NCBI RefSeq assembly: GCF_026343955.1
Contig: NZ_JAPKNI010000004.1
Span: 62,001 to 126,000, forward strand
Direction of reading: 5' to 3'
DNA length: 64,000 nt
From: Kaistia defluvii
GTDB lineage: Bacteria; Pseudomonadota; Alphaproteobacteria; Rhizobiales; Kaistiaceae
Part shown: positions 1-7,409 of the stretch, piece by piece
How the letters are laid out: each line of letters begins with the position of its first letter
How positions within the stretch are numbered: the stretch's first letter is position 1
Position numbers and translations under genes: made by a program
The notes under the pieces: model-generated
What the model was told of the DNA's origin: nothing
Databases searched by the model: none
Seen by the model: only the letters and a program-made list of their open reading frames with translations

Positions 1-34
1 GGCAGCCAGGGGTCAGCCGCCCCCCTGCCCTCAA

Positions 35-919
35 TCAGACCGTGCGCGCGGTGATCGCCTTGCGGGCGGATTCACCCATGCGAGCCTCGATATAGGCCTT
101 GGCCAGGCGCGCCACTTCGACATTGTCGGTCCAGGTGTTGCGCCAGATCGCGCAGGTGATCGACAGATCCTTGTCGACAACCTCGGTCGAGAAGCTCTCG
201 AAGGTGATCCAGTCCTGGTAGTCGATCTCGAGCAGCGCGTCGAAGATCGCCGAGAAGTTGATCACGCCGGAACCGAGGAAGCCGCGATTGCTCTCGCCGA
301 TGTGGAAATAGCCGAGCTTCTTGCCGGCGGTGCGCAGCGCCTGGACCGGATCCGCTTCCTCGATGTTCATGTGGAAGGTGTCGAGGTGCAGGAAGATGTT
401 GTCCGAGCCGGACTGCTCGATGAAGGCGAGGCCCTGCGCGGTGGTGTTGAGCAGGTTGCTCTCGAAGCGGTTGACGACCTCGAGGTTCATCGACACGCCG
501 GCGGCCTTGCCGATGTCAGCGGCGCGGGCGAGCGCGGCGACGCTGTTGTCCCAGCCCTTCTGGGTCGGCATGCTCTGGTACTTGGTGTGGGCGGAGAAGA
601 TGATGCCGCCGAGCTTCGAGCCGCCGAGATCGCGGGTGATCGAGATGGCCTCGGCCAGCAGGGCCTCGCCGCGCTTGACCACGGCCGGGTCTTCCGACGA
701 CACGTCGCAATCGAGCGGCAGGCCCATGGTGACGACGACCTTGAGGCCATAATCCTGCAGCCGCTTGGCGAGCCAGTTGACGTCGAACTTCTTCGGGTCG
801 AGGCGCGGAAACTCGATCAGGCCGTAGCCGAGGTCATGCGACTTCTTCATCGCGCCTTCGAGGTCTTCCTGCGTCGTGCCGCCGGTCCAGACGAACGAAT
901 GAATGCCAAGCTTCTTCAT
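35..919 (-). CDS. Ketose 3-epimerase of the D-tagatose/D-psicose 3-epimerase family (sugar phosphate isomerase/epimerase TIM barrel)
   Basis: The 294-residue protein has the AP-endonuclease-2 TIM-barrel fold typical of free-ketose C3 epimerases. The full catalytic set of the D-tagatose 3-epimerase family is visible: metal ligands Glu147, Asp180, His206 and Glu241, the second-shell Glu153 in 'VNRFE', His183 in 'DTFHMNIEE' and Arg212 in 'HIGESNRG'. The family uses Mn or Mg to invert C3 of ketoses. It is transcribed away from a polyol dehydrogenase gene, which suggests a joint role in polyol or rare-sugar catabolism (inference). The substrate cannot be fixed from sequence. The ATG start at 919 is chosen because the typical N-terminal beta strand follows immediately. 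Confidence 0.82.
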   Translation of the reverse strand: MKKLGIHSFVWTGGTTQEDLEGAMKKSHDLGYGLIEFPRLDPKKFDVNWLAKRLQDYGLKVVVTMGLPLDCDVSSEDPAVVKRGEALLAEAISITRDLGGSKLGGIIFSAHTKYQSMPTQKGWDNSVAALARAADIGKAAGVSMNLEVVNRFESNLLNTTAQGLAFIEQSGSDNIFLHLDTFHMNIEEADPVQALRTAGKKLGYFHIGESNRGFLGSGVINFSAIFDALLEIDYQDWITFESFSTEVVDKDLSITCAIWRNTWTDNVEVARLAKAYIEARMGESARKAITARTV

Positions 920-995
920 CAGCGTTTCCTCGTGGTTCCATCGCCGGGCCGGCTTCCGGCCGGATCGACATCCAGTGCGATTTCAACATCGCTTA

Positions 996-1020
996 TTTGT
1001 TGGCAGTAGCAGCAAACAAA
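996..1020. promoter_or_regulatory. Imperfect dyad in the divergent promoter region, possible sugar-regulator operator
   Basis: The 221-bp gap between the divergent epimerase and dehydrogenase genes holds TTTGTT at 996-1001 and AACAAA at 1015-1020, with further partial symmetry (GC..GC) inside. The position is right for an operator controlling both directions. The binding protein is unknown, and no regulator gene lies inside the window nearby. Confidence 0.3.
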
Positions 1021-1140
1021 CTTGCTTTCAAGCGGGGGGCGGGTCTAGTTTAGCGGAACGCACCGCCACAAACGAGCGGTGAGAAGCCATGCGCCCGGTT
1101 CGGACATGAGGTCCGGCAAGGGCTTTGGGAGGAAACCGAA

Positions 1141-1917
1141 ATGTCTGCCAACCAGGCGTTCACCGCCGACCTGACGCGTCCCTTCGACATGACCGGCAAG
1201 GTCGCTCTGATCACCGGCGCCGCCGGCGGCATCGGCCGCGCGCTCGCCACCCTCTTCGCCGCCAATGGCGCCACGCTCGCCCTGCTCGACAAGAACGAGG
1301 CGGTGCATGACTTCGCAGCCTCGCTTGGCGCAGGCCACAAGGGCTGGACCGGCGACGTCACCGATGCTTCCGCCATCGAGCGCGCCGTCGCCGAAGTCGC
1401 GGCGCATTTCGGCAAGATCGACATCCTCGTCAACAATGCCGGCATCGGCACGCTCGCCCCCGCCGAGGCGACGACGACCGAGAGCTGGGACCTGCAGCTC
1501 GCGGTCAATCTACGCGCGCCCTACATCTTCTCGCGCGAGGTCGCCGGCCACATGATCGCCGCCGGCTATGGCCGCATCGTCACCATCGCCTCGCAGGCCG
1601 CCGTCATCGGCATCGAGGGCCATGTCGCCTATTCCGCCTCGAAGGCCGGCCTGCTCGGCATGACCAATTGCATGGCGCTGGAATGGGGCCCGAAGGGCAT
1701 CACCGCCAACTGCATCTCGCCGACCGTCGTCGAGACCGAGCTCGCCAAGGTCGGCTGGGCCGGTGAAAAGGGCGAGCGCGCCCGCGCCGAAATCCCGACC
1801 CGCCGCTTCGCGCAGCCGGAAGAGATCGCCTATGCCGCGCTCTACCTCGCCAGCGACGGCGCGGCGATGGTCAACGGCGCCAACCTGCTGGTCGACGGCG
1901 GCTACACGGTTCGCTGA
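1141..1917 (+). CDS. SDR-family polyol dehydrogenase (NAD-type)
   Basis: This 258-residue classical short-chain dehydrogenase/reductase has the cofactor motif TGAAGGIG at residues 25-32, NNAG at 98-101, Asn123, and the catalytic Ser151, Tyr164 and Lys168. An acidic Asp50 ends beta strand 2, which in this family favours NAD over NADP. The overall pattern, including the C-terminal 'LLVDGGYT', resembles galactitol, D-arabitol and D-threitol dehydrogenases. It starts 27 nt before a second SDR gene on the same strand and is divergent from a ketose epimerase, so oxidation of a polyol to a ketose is the likely role. The exact polyol is not determined. GGAGG just upstream of ATG 1141 supports the start. 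Confidence 0.75.
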   Translation: MSANQAFTADLTRPFDMTGKVALITGAAGGIGRALATLFAANGATLALLDKNEAVHDFAASLGAGHKGWTGDVTDASAIERAVAEVAAHFGKIDILVNNAGIGTLAPAEATTTESWDLQLAVNLRAPYIFSREVAGHMIAAGYGRIVTIASQAAVIGIEGHVAYSASKAGLLGMTNCMALEWGPKGITANCISPTVVETELAKVGWAGEKGERARAEIPTRRFAQPEEIAYAALYLASDGAAMVNGANLLVDGGYTVR

Positions 1918-1944
1918 TTTCTGGACATTGATGGAGGAGACACC

Positions 1945-2673
1945 ATGGCCGTATCGATTGCCGGCAAGGTGATGATTGTGACCGGCGCCAGCTCCGGCAT
2001 CGGCCGCGCCGCCGCCCGCCGCTTCGCCGCCGAGGGCGCCAGGCTGGTGCTGGTCGCGCGTTCGGCCGAGAAGCTGGAGGCGCTGGCGAAGGAACTGGGC
2101 GGCGACGCGATCGCCGTTCCCGCCGACCTGACCAAGGCCGCCGATGTCGAGGCGATGGTCGCCAAGGCCGAAGCGCATTTCGGCCGGATCGACATCCTGT
2201 TCGCCAATGCCGGCAGCTATGTAACCGGCGACGTCGCCACCGGCGATCCGGACGAATGGGACCGGGTCATCGGCGTCAACGTCAATGGCGTGTTCCGCAC
2301 GGTGCGCGCGGTGCTGCCGGGCATGATCGCGCGCCGATCCGGAGACATCGTCGTCACCTCGTCGATCTCCGGTCATCAGGCGATCCACTGGGAGCCGGTC
2401 TATTCGGCCACCAAGCACGCGGTGCAGTCCTTCGTGCACGGCGTCCGCCGCCAGCTCGGTCCGCACAATGTCCGCATCGGCGCGCTGTCGCCGGGAATCG
2501 TGCTGAACGAGCTCTGGGGCATCACGGATCCGGCCGAGATCGAGCGCCGCGCCGAGGCGCATGAAGGCCTGCGCTCGGAGGATATCGCCGACGCACTGGT
2601 GTTCATGGTCACCCGCCCGCCCAACGCCACCATCCGCGACCTCGTCATCCTGCCGCAGAACCAGGATATCTGA
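1945..2673 (+). CDS. Ribitol 2-dehydrogenase-like SDR
   Basis: This 242-residue SDR has TGASSGIG (13-20), NAG (88-90), and catalytic Ser140, Tyr153 and Lys157. Along its length it matches my memory of Klebsiella ribitol dehydrogenase RbtD: 'ANAGSY', 'GDPDEWDRV', 'EPVYSATKHAVQSFVH' and the C-terminal 'RDLVILP' all have counterparts there. The expected reaction is NAD-dependent oxidation of ribitol to D-ribulose. It lies 27 nt after the preceding SDR, so the two are probably cotranscribed; 'GGAGGAGACACC' before the ATG is a good ribosome site. The neighbouring epimerase could interconvert the ketose product, but this pathway link is inference. Confidence 0.72.
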   Translation: MAVSIAGKVMIVTGASSGIGRAAARRFAAEGARLVLVARSAEKLEALAKELGGDAIAVPADLTKAADVEAMVAKAEAHFGRIDILFANAGSYVTGDVATGDPDEWDRVIGVNVNGVFRTVRAVLPGMIARRSGDIVVTSSISGHQAIHWEPVYSATKHAVQSFVHGVRRQLGPHNVRIGALSPGIVLNELWGITDPAEIERRAEAHEGLRSEDIADALVFMVTRPPNATIRDLVILPQNQDI

Positions 2674-2775
2674 TCCGGCTTCCTTGCCTCTGCCTCCGGG
2701 CTCCCTCTTCAATATGCTGAAGCGGCCCGGAGGGCCGTCTCGAAGCACGCAACGCCACCGCCTTCAGGGCAGAAA

Positions 2776-2814
2776 GCCCCTCACCCCACCCTCTCCCGCG
2801 CGCGGGAGAGGGAG
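2776..2814 (+). repeat. REP-like palindromic unit, forward
   Basis: The core 2789-2812 is a perfect palindrome with arms ccctctcccgcg and cgcgggagaggg, preceded by 'cccctcacccca'. The same unit recurs at 13872 and 28670. Confidence 0.75.
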
Positions 2815-2881
2815 CGCACCGCACCTCGTCGCTGTTTTCCCAGCCTTAGGAATACCTGGCCTCCCCCTCGACGCCACGCCG

Positions 2882-2930
2882 GCCAAAAGGCCCTCGGCCG
2901 CTTGCCGGAGAGGTTGGGTGAGTGTCTTGC
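2882..2930 (-). repeat. REP-like palindromic unit, inverted and partly degenerate
   Basis: The unit starts 'ccggccaaaaggccctcg' relative to the plus strand and ends in 'ggttgggtgag', the reverse of the 'ctcacccca' lead of the unit at 2776. It is a degenerate copy of the unit at 28745-28792, so 2776 and 2882 form a facing pair about 70 bp apart. Confidence 0.6.
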
Positions 2931-3078
2931 TTTCGACCGAGCGAAGCCGAGCAACCGACCCGCGCCCTGCCCGTATCGAAAAAAATCTTCCCCCCCTGTC
3001 GAAATCGCGCTTCCCCGCCCGTCGAGACCCTGAGGCGGCCATGCGCCGCTCGCGATTCCCATGTGAGGAGACAGGACG

Positions 3079-3516
3079 ATGGACACCAGGACCGACGAGA
3101 CAAGCGCCTTCGCCAGTATGCCCAGGGTGCTGAGCGGCGTTGCGCCGTATCTGAGCGTCGGCGGCGCCGTGAAGGCCTCGGAATTCTACCAGCGCGCGCT
3201 GGCGGCCGAGGAAGTGATGCGCGTCCCCGTCGACGAGAAGGGACGCACCATGCACATCCACCTCTACATCAATGGCGGATCGGTCATGCTGGCCGACCCC
3301 TATGAGGAATACGGCCATCCGCTGGAGACGCCGCAGGGCTATACGCTGCACCTGCAACTCGGCGACGACATCGACACGTGGTGGCAGCGGGCGATCGATG
3401 CCGGCATGGAGGTCGTGATGCCGCTCGACCTGCAGTTCTGGGGCGACCGCTACGGCCAGCTACGCGATCCGTTCGGCGTGCTGTGGTCGCTGGGGGCGCG
3501 GGCGAAGGCGGCCTGA
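3079..3516 (+). CDS. VOC (glyoxalase/bleomycin-resistance) superfamily protein, PhnB-like
   Basis: The 145-residue protein begins the VOC fold at about residue 20 ('VAPYLSVGGAVKASEFYQRAL') and ends it with 'DRYGQLRDPFGVLWSL', the signature of the PhnB/YdcR-like branch (3-demethylubiquinone-9 3-methyltransferase-like domain). Members are small dimeric enzymes or binding proteins; the substrate is unknown. 'AGGAGACAGGACG' in front of ATG 3079 is a strong ribosome site. It is a single-gene unit followed by a strong terminator. No functional link with its neighbours is evident. Confidence 0.7.
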   Translation: MDTRTDETSAFASMPRVLSGVAPYLSVGGAVKASEFYQRALAAEEVMRVPVDEKGRTMHIHLYINGGSVMLADPYEEYGHPLETPQGYTLHLQLGDDIDTWWQRAIDAGMEVVMPLDLQFWGDRYGQLRDPFGVLWSLGARAKAA

Positions 3517-3532
3517 GCCGATCCGCCAACTT

Positions 3533-3565
3533 GCGAGGGGCCAACCAGCGCCCCTCGCCTTTTTC
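3533..3565 (+). terminator. Rho-independent terminator of the VOC gene, possibly bidirectional
   Basis: Arms gcgaggggc (3533-3541) and gcccctcgc (3550-3558) form a GC-rich hairpin followed by CTTTTTCG. It lies between the convergent VOC and proV genes and may stop both transcripts. Confidence 0.85.
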
Positions 3566-3576
3566 GTCTTGTACGA

Positions 3577-4623
3577 TCAGCCGACGCCCGGCGTGTGGCG
3601 CGCCAGCGCCTTGATCACCTGCTTGGCGGTGACGCGGCCGATCTGCTTGCCCTCGCCATCGACTACGCCGACCCATTGATGCTCGGCGAACAGCGGCAGC
3701 ACGTCCTCGCAGCACGCATCCATCGATACCGACTGCTCGCAGGGCTCGGTCACGCCGCGCTCCAGGATCGAGCGCACATGGATGGCGCGGGCCTTGTTCA
3801 CCTCGCGCACGAACTCCTCGATATGCTCGTTGGCCGGACGCAGCACGATGTCCTCGGGCTTGCCCTCCTGCTGCAGGGCTCCGTCCTTCAGCACCGCGAT
3901 GCGATCGCCGATCTTCAGCGCCTCGTCGAAATCATGCGTGATGAACAGGATCGTCTTGTTCAGCGATTTCTGCAGCGTGATCAGCTGGTCCTGCATGCCG
4001 GAACGGATCAGCGGATCGAGCGCCGAAAACGCCTCGTCCATCAGGATGATGTCACTATCCATCGAAAGCGCCCGCGCCAGGCCGACGCGCTGCTGCTGGC
4101 CACCCGAAAGCTGGCGGGTGCGGGAATTCTCATAGCCCGCGAGCCCGACCGTCTCGATCCATTTCGCCGCCGTCTCCAGCCGCTCCTTGCGGCCGACGCC
4201 GCGGACCTCGAGGCCATAGGCGACATTGTCGATGACCGAACGATGCGGCAGCAGGCCGAACTTCTGGAACACCATCGCCACCTTGGTGCGGCGATAGGCG
4301 CGCAGTTCGTTGAGGCTCATCTTCAGCACGTCGGTGCCGTGCACGATGATCTCGCCCGCCGTCGGCTCGATCAGCCGGTTGACGTGGCGGATCAGCGTCG
4401 ACTTGCCGGAGCCGGAGAGCCCCATGACGACGAAGATCTGCCCGGCCGCGATATCGAGCGAGACATTGTCGAGGCCGACGACATGGTTGGTCTCGGCCTG
4501 GACCTCGGCCTTGGATTTCCCCGCCCGCAGCAGCGCCAGCGCGCCCTCCGGGTCCGGGCCGAAGATCTTGGTGACCCCGCGCATGGCGATGGCGAGATCG
4601 GTCTTCACGATGGGATCGGACAT
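3577..4623 (-). CDS. proV: Glycine betaine/proline-type ABC transporter ATP-binding protein
   Basis: The 348-residue ATPase energises uptake of quaternary amines such as glycine betaine, choline or proline betaine. Walker A is GLSGSGKST at residues 68-76, followed by the LSGGQQQR signature and a Walker B ending in DEAFSALD. The N-terminal stretch before the ABC domain is typical of ProV/OpuAA. The C-terminal part ('WVGVVDGEGKQIGRV') looks like one CBS-type unit, shorter than in E. coli ProV. The ATG at 4623 overlaps the proW stop by one base (TAATG), so the two are translationally coupled. Longer versions of this frame run antiphase through proW and are not real. Confidence 0.88.
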   Translation of the reverse strand: MSDPIVKTDLAIAMRGVTKIFGPDPEGALALLRAGKSKAEVQAETNHVVGLDNVSLDIAAGQIFVVMGLSGSGKSTLIRHVNRLIEPTAGEIIVHGTDVLKMSLNELRAYRRTKVAMVFQKFGLLPHRSVIDNVAYGLEVRGVGRKERLETAAKWIETVGLAGYENSRTRQLSGGQQQRVGLARALSMDSDIILMDEAFSALDPLIRSGMQDQLITLQKSLNKTILFITHDFDEALKIGDRIAVLKDGALQQEGKPEDIVLRPANEHIEEFVREVNKARAIHVRSILERGVTEPCEQSVSMDACCEDVLPLFAEHQWVGVVDGEGKQIGRVTAKQVIKALARHTPGVG

Positions 4624-5492
4624 TAGCGGGCCTCCTGCATGCCGATGCGGGCCTGCAACTGGCGGCCGAACGCCTGGGTGATGCGATCGAAGATGATGGC
4701 GAGCGCCACGATGCCGAGACCGGCGAACAGGCCGCGGCTGACTTCGAGGCGGCCGATGCCCTGCAATACCTGGTAGCCGAGGCCGCCCGCGCCGATCATC
4801 GAGGCGATGACCACCATGGAGAGCGCCATCATGGTGGTCTGGTTGATGCCGGCGAGAATGGTCGGCAGCGCCAGCGGGATCTGTACGCCGAGCAGGCGCT
4901 GGCGCGGATTGGTGCCAAAGGCGCGGCTGGCCTCCATCACGGCCGGATCGACCGAGCGCAGGCCGAGATCGGTGAGCCGCACCAGCGGCGGCGCGGCATA
5001 GACGATGGTGGCGATCAGCGCCGGGATCTTGCCGGGGCCGAAGATCATCACCGTCGGGATCAGATAGACGAAGCTCGGCAGCGTCTGCATGAGGTCGAGG
5101 ACCGGCGTAATGCCCTGTCGCATCCGGAGCGAGCGCGACATCCAGACGCCGACCGGGATCGAAAGGATGATGGCCGTCAGCGTTGCCGCGATCATCAGCG
5201 CCATGGTCGTCATGGCGTCCTTCCACAGATCCATCACGCCGAGGAATAGCAGCGCGCCCAGCACCACGGCCGGAAGCTGCCAGCGTCGCGTGGCCAGCCA
5301 GGCGATGCCCGTCAGCAGGCCGATGATCAGCCACCAAGGCGTCGCGATCAGCAGGTTCTCGATCGCCTTCAGCAGCATGAGAAGCGGATAGGCGGCGGAC
5401 TCGAAGGTCCCGCCCCAATGGCGGACCACCCAGTTCAGGCCATCGTCGACCGCGCGGCGCCAGGGCCGCGTATCAATCAGTTGAGGAAACAA
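4623..5492 (-). CDS. proW: Glycine betaine/proline-type ABC transporter permease
   Basis: The 289-residue inner-membrane permease contains the BPD_transp_1 fold with about six hydrophobic segments. The EAA-like coupling loop reads 'MEASRAFGTNPRQRLLGVQIPLALPTILAGINQT'-like in its middle part, matching ProW/OpuAB proteins. It forms the membrane channel with ProV and receives substrate from ProX. It lies between proX (154-nt gap with a hairpin) and proV (one-base overlap). The spacing implies one operon with reduced expression after proX. Confidence 0.88.
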   Translation of the reverse strand: MFPQLIDTRPWRRAVDDGLNWVVRHWGGTFESAAYPLLMLLKAIENLLIATPWWLIIGLLTGIAWLATRRWQLPAVVLGALLFLGVMDLWKDAMTTMALMIAATLTAIILSIPVGVWMSRSLRMRQGITPVLDLMQTLPSFVYLIPTVMIFGPGKIPALIATIVYAAPPLVRLTDLGLRSVDPAVMEASRAFGTNPRQRLLGVQIPLALPTILAGINQTTMMALSMVVIASMIGAGGLGYQVLQGIGRLEVSRGLFAGLGIVALAIIFDRITQAFGRQLQARIGMQEAR

Positions 5493-5605
5493 GCTCTGTC
5501 TCTTTCTTCAGCCCGGCGACACGGATTGGCTTCCCAGGCGGCGTGGCAGCTTGCCCGCCCTGCCCGGCCGCGTTGCCGGGAAGCAAGGCACGGCCCAACG
5601 GGAAA

Positions 5606-5625
5606 CGGCCGGGAAATCCCGGCCG
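5606..5625 (-). terminator. Hairpin between proX and proW, likely attenuator
   Basis: Arms cggccggga (5606-5614) and tcccggccg (5617-5625) form a perfect 9-bp stem with a 2-nt loop. On the minus strand it is followed by TTTCCCGTT, a weak U-rich tail. Such a site would leave more proX mRNA than proWV mRNA, fitting the need for excess binding protein (inference). Confidence 0.55.
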
Positions 5626-5646
5626 CTCGTTTGCCTATTGGCAATG

Positions 5647-6708
5647 TCAGTTGAGGCTGGCCTTGACCTTGGCCGCCACTTCCGGCGCAACCCAGCTCGT
5701 CCAGCGGTCTTCCTTGGTCTTCAGGAAATTGCGCGCCGTCGCCGCCGCGTCCGCCTTGTTCTCGTCGCCATAGACGAGGATCTCGCTGATCTCGGCATTG
5801 GTCAGGCCGACCTTGGCGAGATAGGCGGCCACATTCGGCGCGTCGCTCTCGATCCACTTCGCCGCGCCGACGACGGCCGGCGAGGACGGATAGGCGGTCA
5901 CGCCCGGCTTGTCGGTGCAATCGCGGCTGGTGTTGCAGGCATAGACGTCCGGCTTCGTCTCGCCGAGGTCGAGTTGCACGGCGTCGTACTTGCCGAGAAT
6001 GGCCGTCGGACCCCAATAGTAGAACAGGATCGGCTCTTCACGGGTGAAGGCGCGGGCAATCGAGGCGTCAAGCGCGCCGCCGGATCCGGGCGAGAACAGG
6101 TTCCAGCCCTTGTCCTTCATGCCGAGCGCTTCGAAGAGCGCGCCGGTCGAGATCTCGCAGGCCCAGCCGGGCGGGCAGGAATAGAGCCGGCCCTTGCTGC
6201 TGTCCTCGGGATCCTTGAACAGCTCGGGATGCGCAATGACGTCCTGGGCGCTCTTGAGATCGGGATGAGCCGTCTGGACATAACGGGGAATGAACCAGCC
6301 CTCGACCGTGCCGTCCGTGATGGCGTCGGCCAGTTCGACGACCTTGCCGTCGGCCAGGCCCTTCGCCCAGGGTTCCTTGATCGTGCTGGTCCAGAGTTCA
6401 GGGGCCACCGACGGGCTGCCGCGCGTCAACATCGAGGACGAGGTCGGAACGGTGTCGCCGGTGACGATCTCGACATTGCAGCCGAAACCCTTCTCCAGAA
6501 TGATGGCATGGATATGCGCCAGCGCGGCCGCGGAGGGCCAGGTCATCTCGGCGATATCGATGGTTCGGTCGGTGCCGCAGCTGACCGCGTCCTTGGCCTT
6601 CGTATCAGCGGCCTTCGTATCAGCGTCCTGGGCAAGCGCGGAAAAGCTCGTCGCGGACAAAAGCGCAACGGCGATCGCGGCGGCAATGCCACCGGATTTA
6701 AACATCAT
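5647..6708 (-). CDS. proX: Glycine betaine/choline-type ABC transporter periplasmic binding protein
   Basis: The protein is 353 residues with a signal peptide ending in 'SFSALA' and an OpuAC/ProX-type ligand domain. Ligand-box features include many Trp and Tyr residues ('MTWPSAA', 'LWTSTIKEPW', 'GWFIPRY', 'FYYWGPTAIL') and two Cys pairs in the mature part. It delivers quaternary amines to ProWV. I chose ATG 6708 over the upstream frame start at 6741 because 6741 falls in the promoter -10 box and because GAGG lies nine bases before 6708. Just after the signal peptide a 15-bp tandem repeat (6597-6626) encodes a doubled 'ADTKA'. Which quaternary amine is bound is not decided. Confidence 0.85.
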   Translation of the reverse strand: MMFKSGGIAAAIAVALLSATSFSALAQDADTKAADTKAKDAVSCGTDRTIDIAEMTWPSAAALAHIHAIILEKGFGCNVEIVTGDTVPTSSSMLTRGSPSVAPELWTSTIKEPWAKGLADGKVVELADAITDGTVEGWFIPRYVQTAHPDLKSAQDVIAHPELFKDPEDSSKGRLYSCPPGWACEISTGALFEALGMKDKGWNLFSPGSGGALDASIARAFTREEPILFYYWGPTAILGKYDAVQLDLGETKPDVYACNTSRDCTDKPGVTAYPSSPAVVGAAKWIESDAPNVAAYLAKVGLTNAEISEILVYGDENKADAAATARNFLKTKEDRWTSWVAPEVAAKVKASLN

Positions 6709-6740
6709 TGGATATGACCTCACGTCAGTTGATGAACACA

Positions 6741-6769
6741 ACCATACGCATCCAGTCCAATTGTGTCAA
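6741..6769 (-). promoter_or_regulatory. Sigma-70-type promoter of proXWV
   Basis: On the minus strand TTGACA (6769-6764) is followed after 17 nt by TATGGT (6746-6741). Transcription should start near 6734, giving a leader of about 26 nt to ATG 6708. Confidence 0.75.
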
Positions 6770-7268
6770 ACCAGCCAATATCTTGCCACATATCGGCGAG
6801 ATAATCGCCTTAATCTTGATAGATCATCGATCGTTATGCTCTAGGCCTGCTATCTAAAGAAAAAATGATCTGAAGCATGTCCATCTCAAGCGAAACGGAT
6901 ACGATCCCAAAGAAAAAATAAATTTCACCCTTCGATGGATATCCTGCTGCGTCCCAGCCAAATCGCCGATTGCCGCCGGATGCGGCGCGACGCGCGGGCC
7001 AACCCCTTCCTCTAGGGAATGCCGCGCCTTAAAACTTCGGCGCCCTGCCCCGTCCCCACCTCGCGCCCCTCGTAGCGACAGCTCGAACGGATCGAGCGTC
7101 AGGCTTCGACAGCGCGGTGCGCGCCCTCGGGCACGATCCTTCCGCGCCACGTTCCGTCGGCTCGCGCTGGCGCCGGTCGCGGGGCGAAAGCGATACCGCA
7201 GCGGGCCTCGCCAACAGGGGCGCCGGGCCATGGAGGCGCCTGGCCTCAAGCCTATGCCCAGGGCGGCC
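6770..7268. other. Gene-free stretch upstream of lexA
   Basis: About 500 bp without a credible gene. The first part (6770-6950) is AT-richer than its surroundings, and the rest is very GC-rich. A 67-codon frame at 7117-7320 has Arg/Ser/Gly-rich, frame-shadow composition and no ribosome site. I see no tRNA, repeat or recognised RNA. Confidence 0.6.
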
Positions 7269-7297
7269 TTGCGGAACGCATGGGGAACAGGTATTCT
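7269..7297 (+). promoter_or_regulatory. lexA promoter
   Basis: TTGCGG (7269-7274) and TATTCT (7292-7297) are separated by 17 nt. One LexA box begins at the last -35 base and the other starts right after the -10 box, as expected for autorepression. Confidence 0.65.
7274..7288. promoter_or_regulatory. LexA operator 1 (perfect GAAC-N7-GAAC)
   Basis: GAAC at 7274-7277 and GAAC at 7285-7288 are separated by seven bases, an exact match to the alphaproteobacterial LexA box read on the other strand (GTTC-N7-GTTC). It covers the -35 end and spacer of the lexA promoter. Confidence 0.75.
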
Positions 7298-7312
7298 GTT
7301 CGCGTTTTGTAC
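7298..7312. promoter_or_regulatory. LexA operator 2 (one mismatch)
   Basis: GTTC at 7298-7301, seven bases, then GTAC at 7309-7312, one mismatch from GTTC-N7-GTTC. It abuts the -10 box; its start is 24 bp downstream of the start of the first box. Confidence 0.65.
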
Positions 7313-7409
7313 CTGAATGATTCCCGGATCGCCGCCTGGCAGTGGCTCGAGGGGATCGGCCTTCGGGTACGGCGATAGAACTTGGCAATGCCCCCAGCGC
7401 GAGATCACC

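Larger units (their letters stand above)
2674..3078. other. Gene-free stretch with extragenic palindromes
   Basis: No reading frame with a credible start and codon pattern is visible between the ribitol-dehydrogenase-like gene and the VOC gene. The stretch holds a small hairpin at 2723-2737 (arms cggccc/gggccg) within a sequence that resembles a common alphaproteobacterial extragenic palindrome, and a facing pair of REP-like units (listed separately). The VOC promoter must lie in its last part. Confidence 0.7.

Noticed and set aside
3577-5418. 613-codon frame suggesting a fused permease-ATPase
   Set aside because: The upstream half is proW read out of phase; proV starts at 4623 with a TAATG overlap.
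7117-7320. 67-codon plus-strand frame upstream of lexA
   Set aside because: No ribosome site, shadow-like composition, and it runs through the lexA promoter and both LexA boxes.
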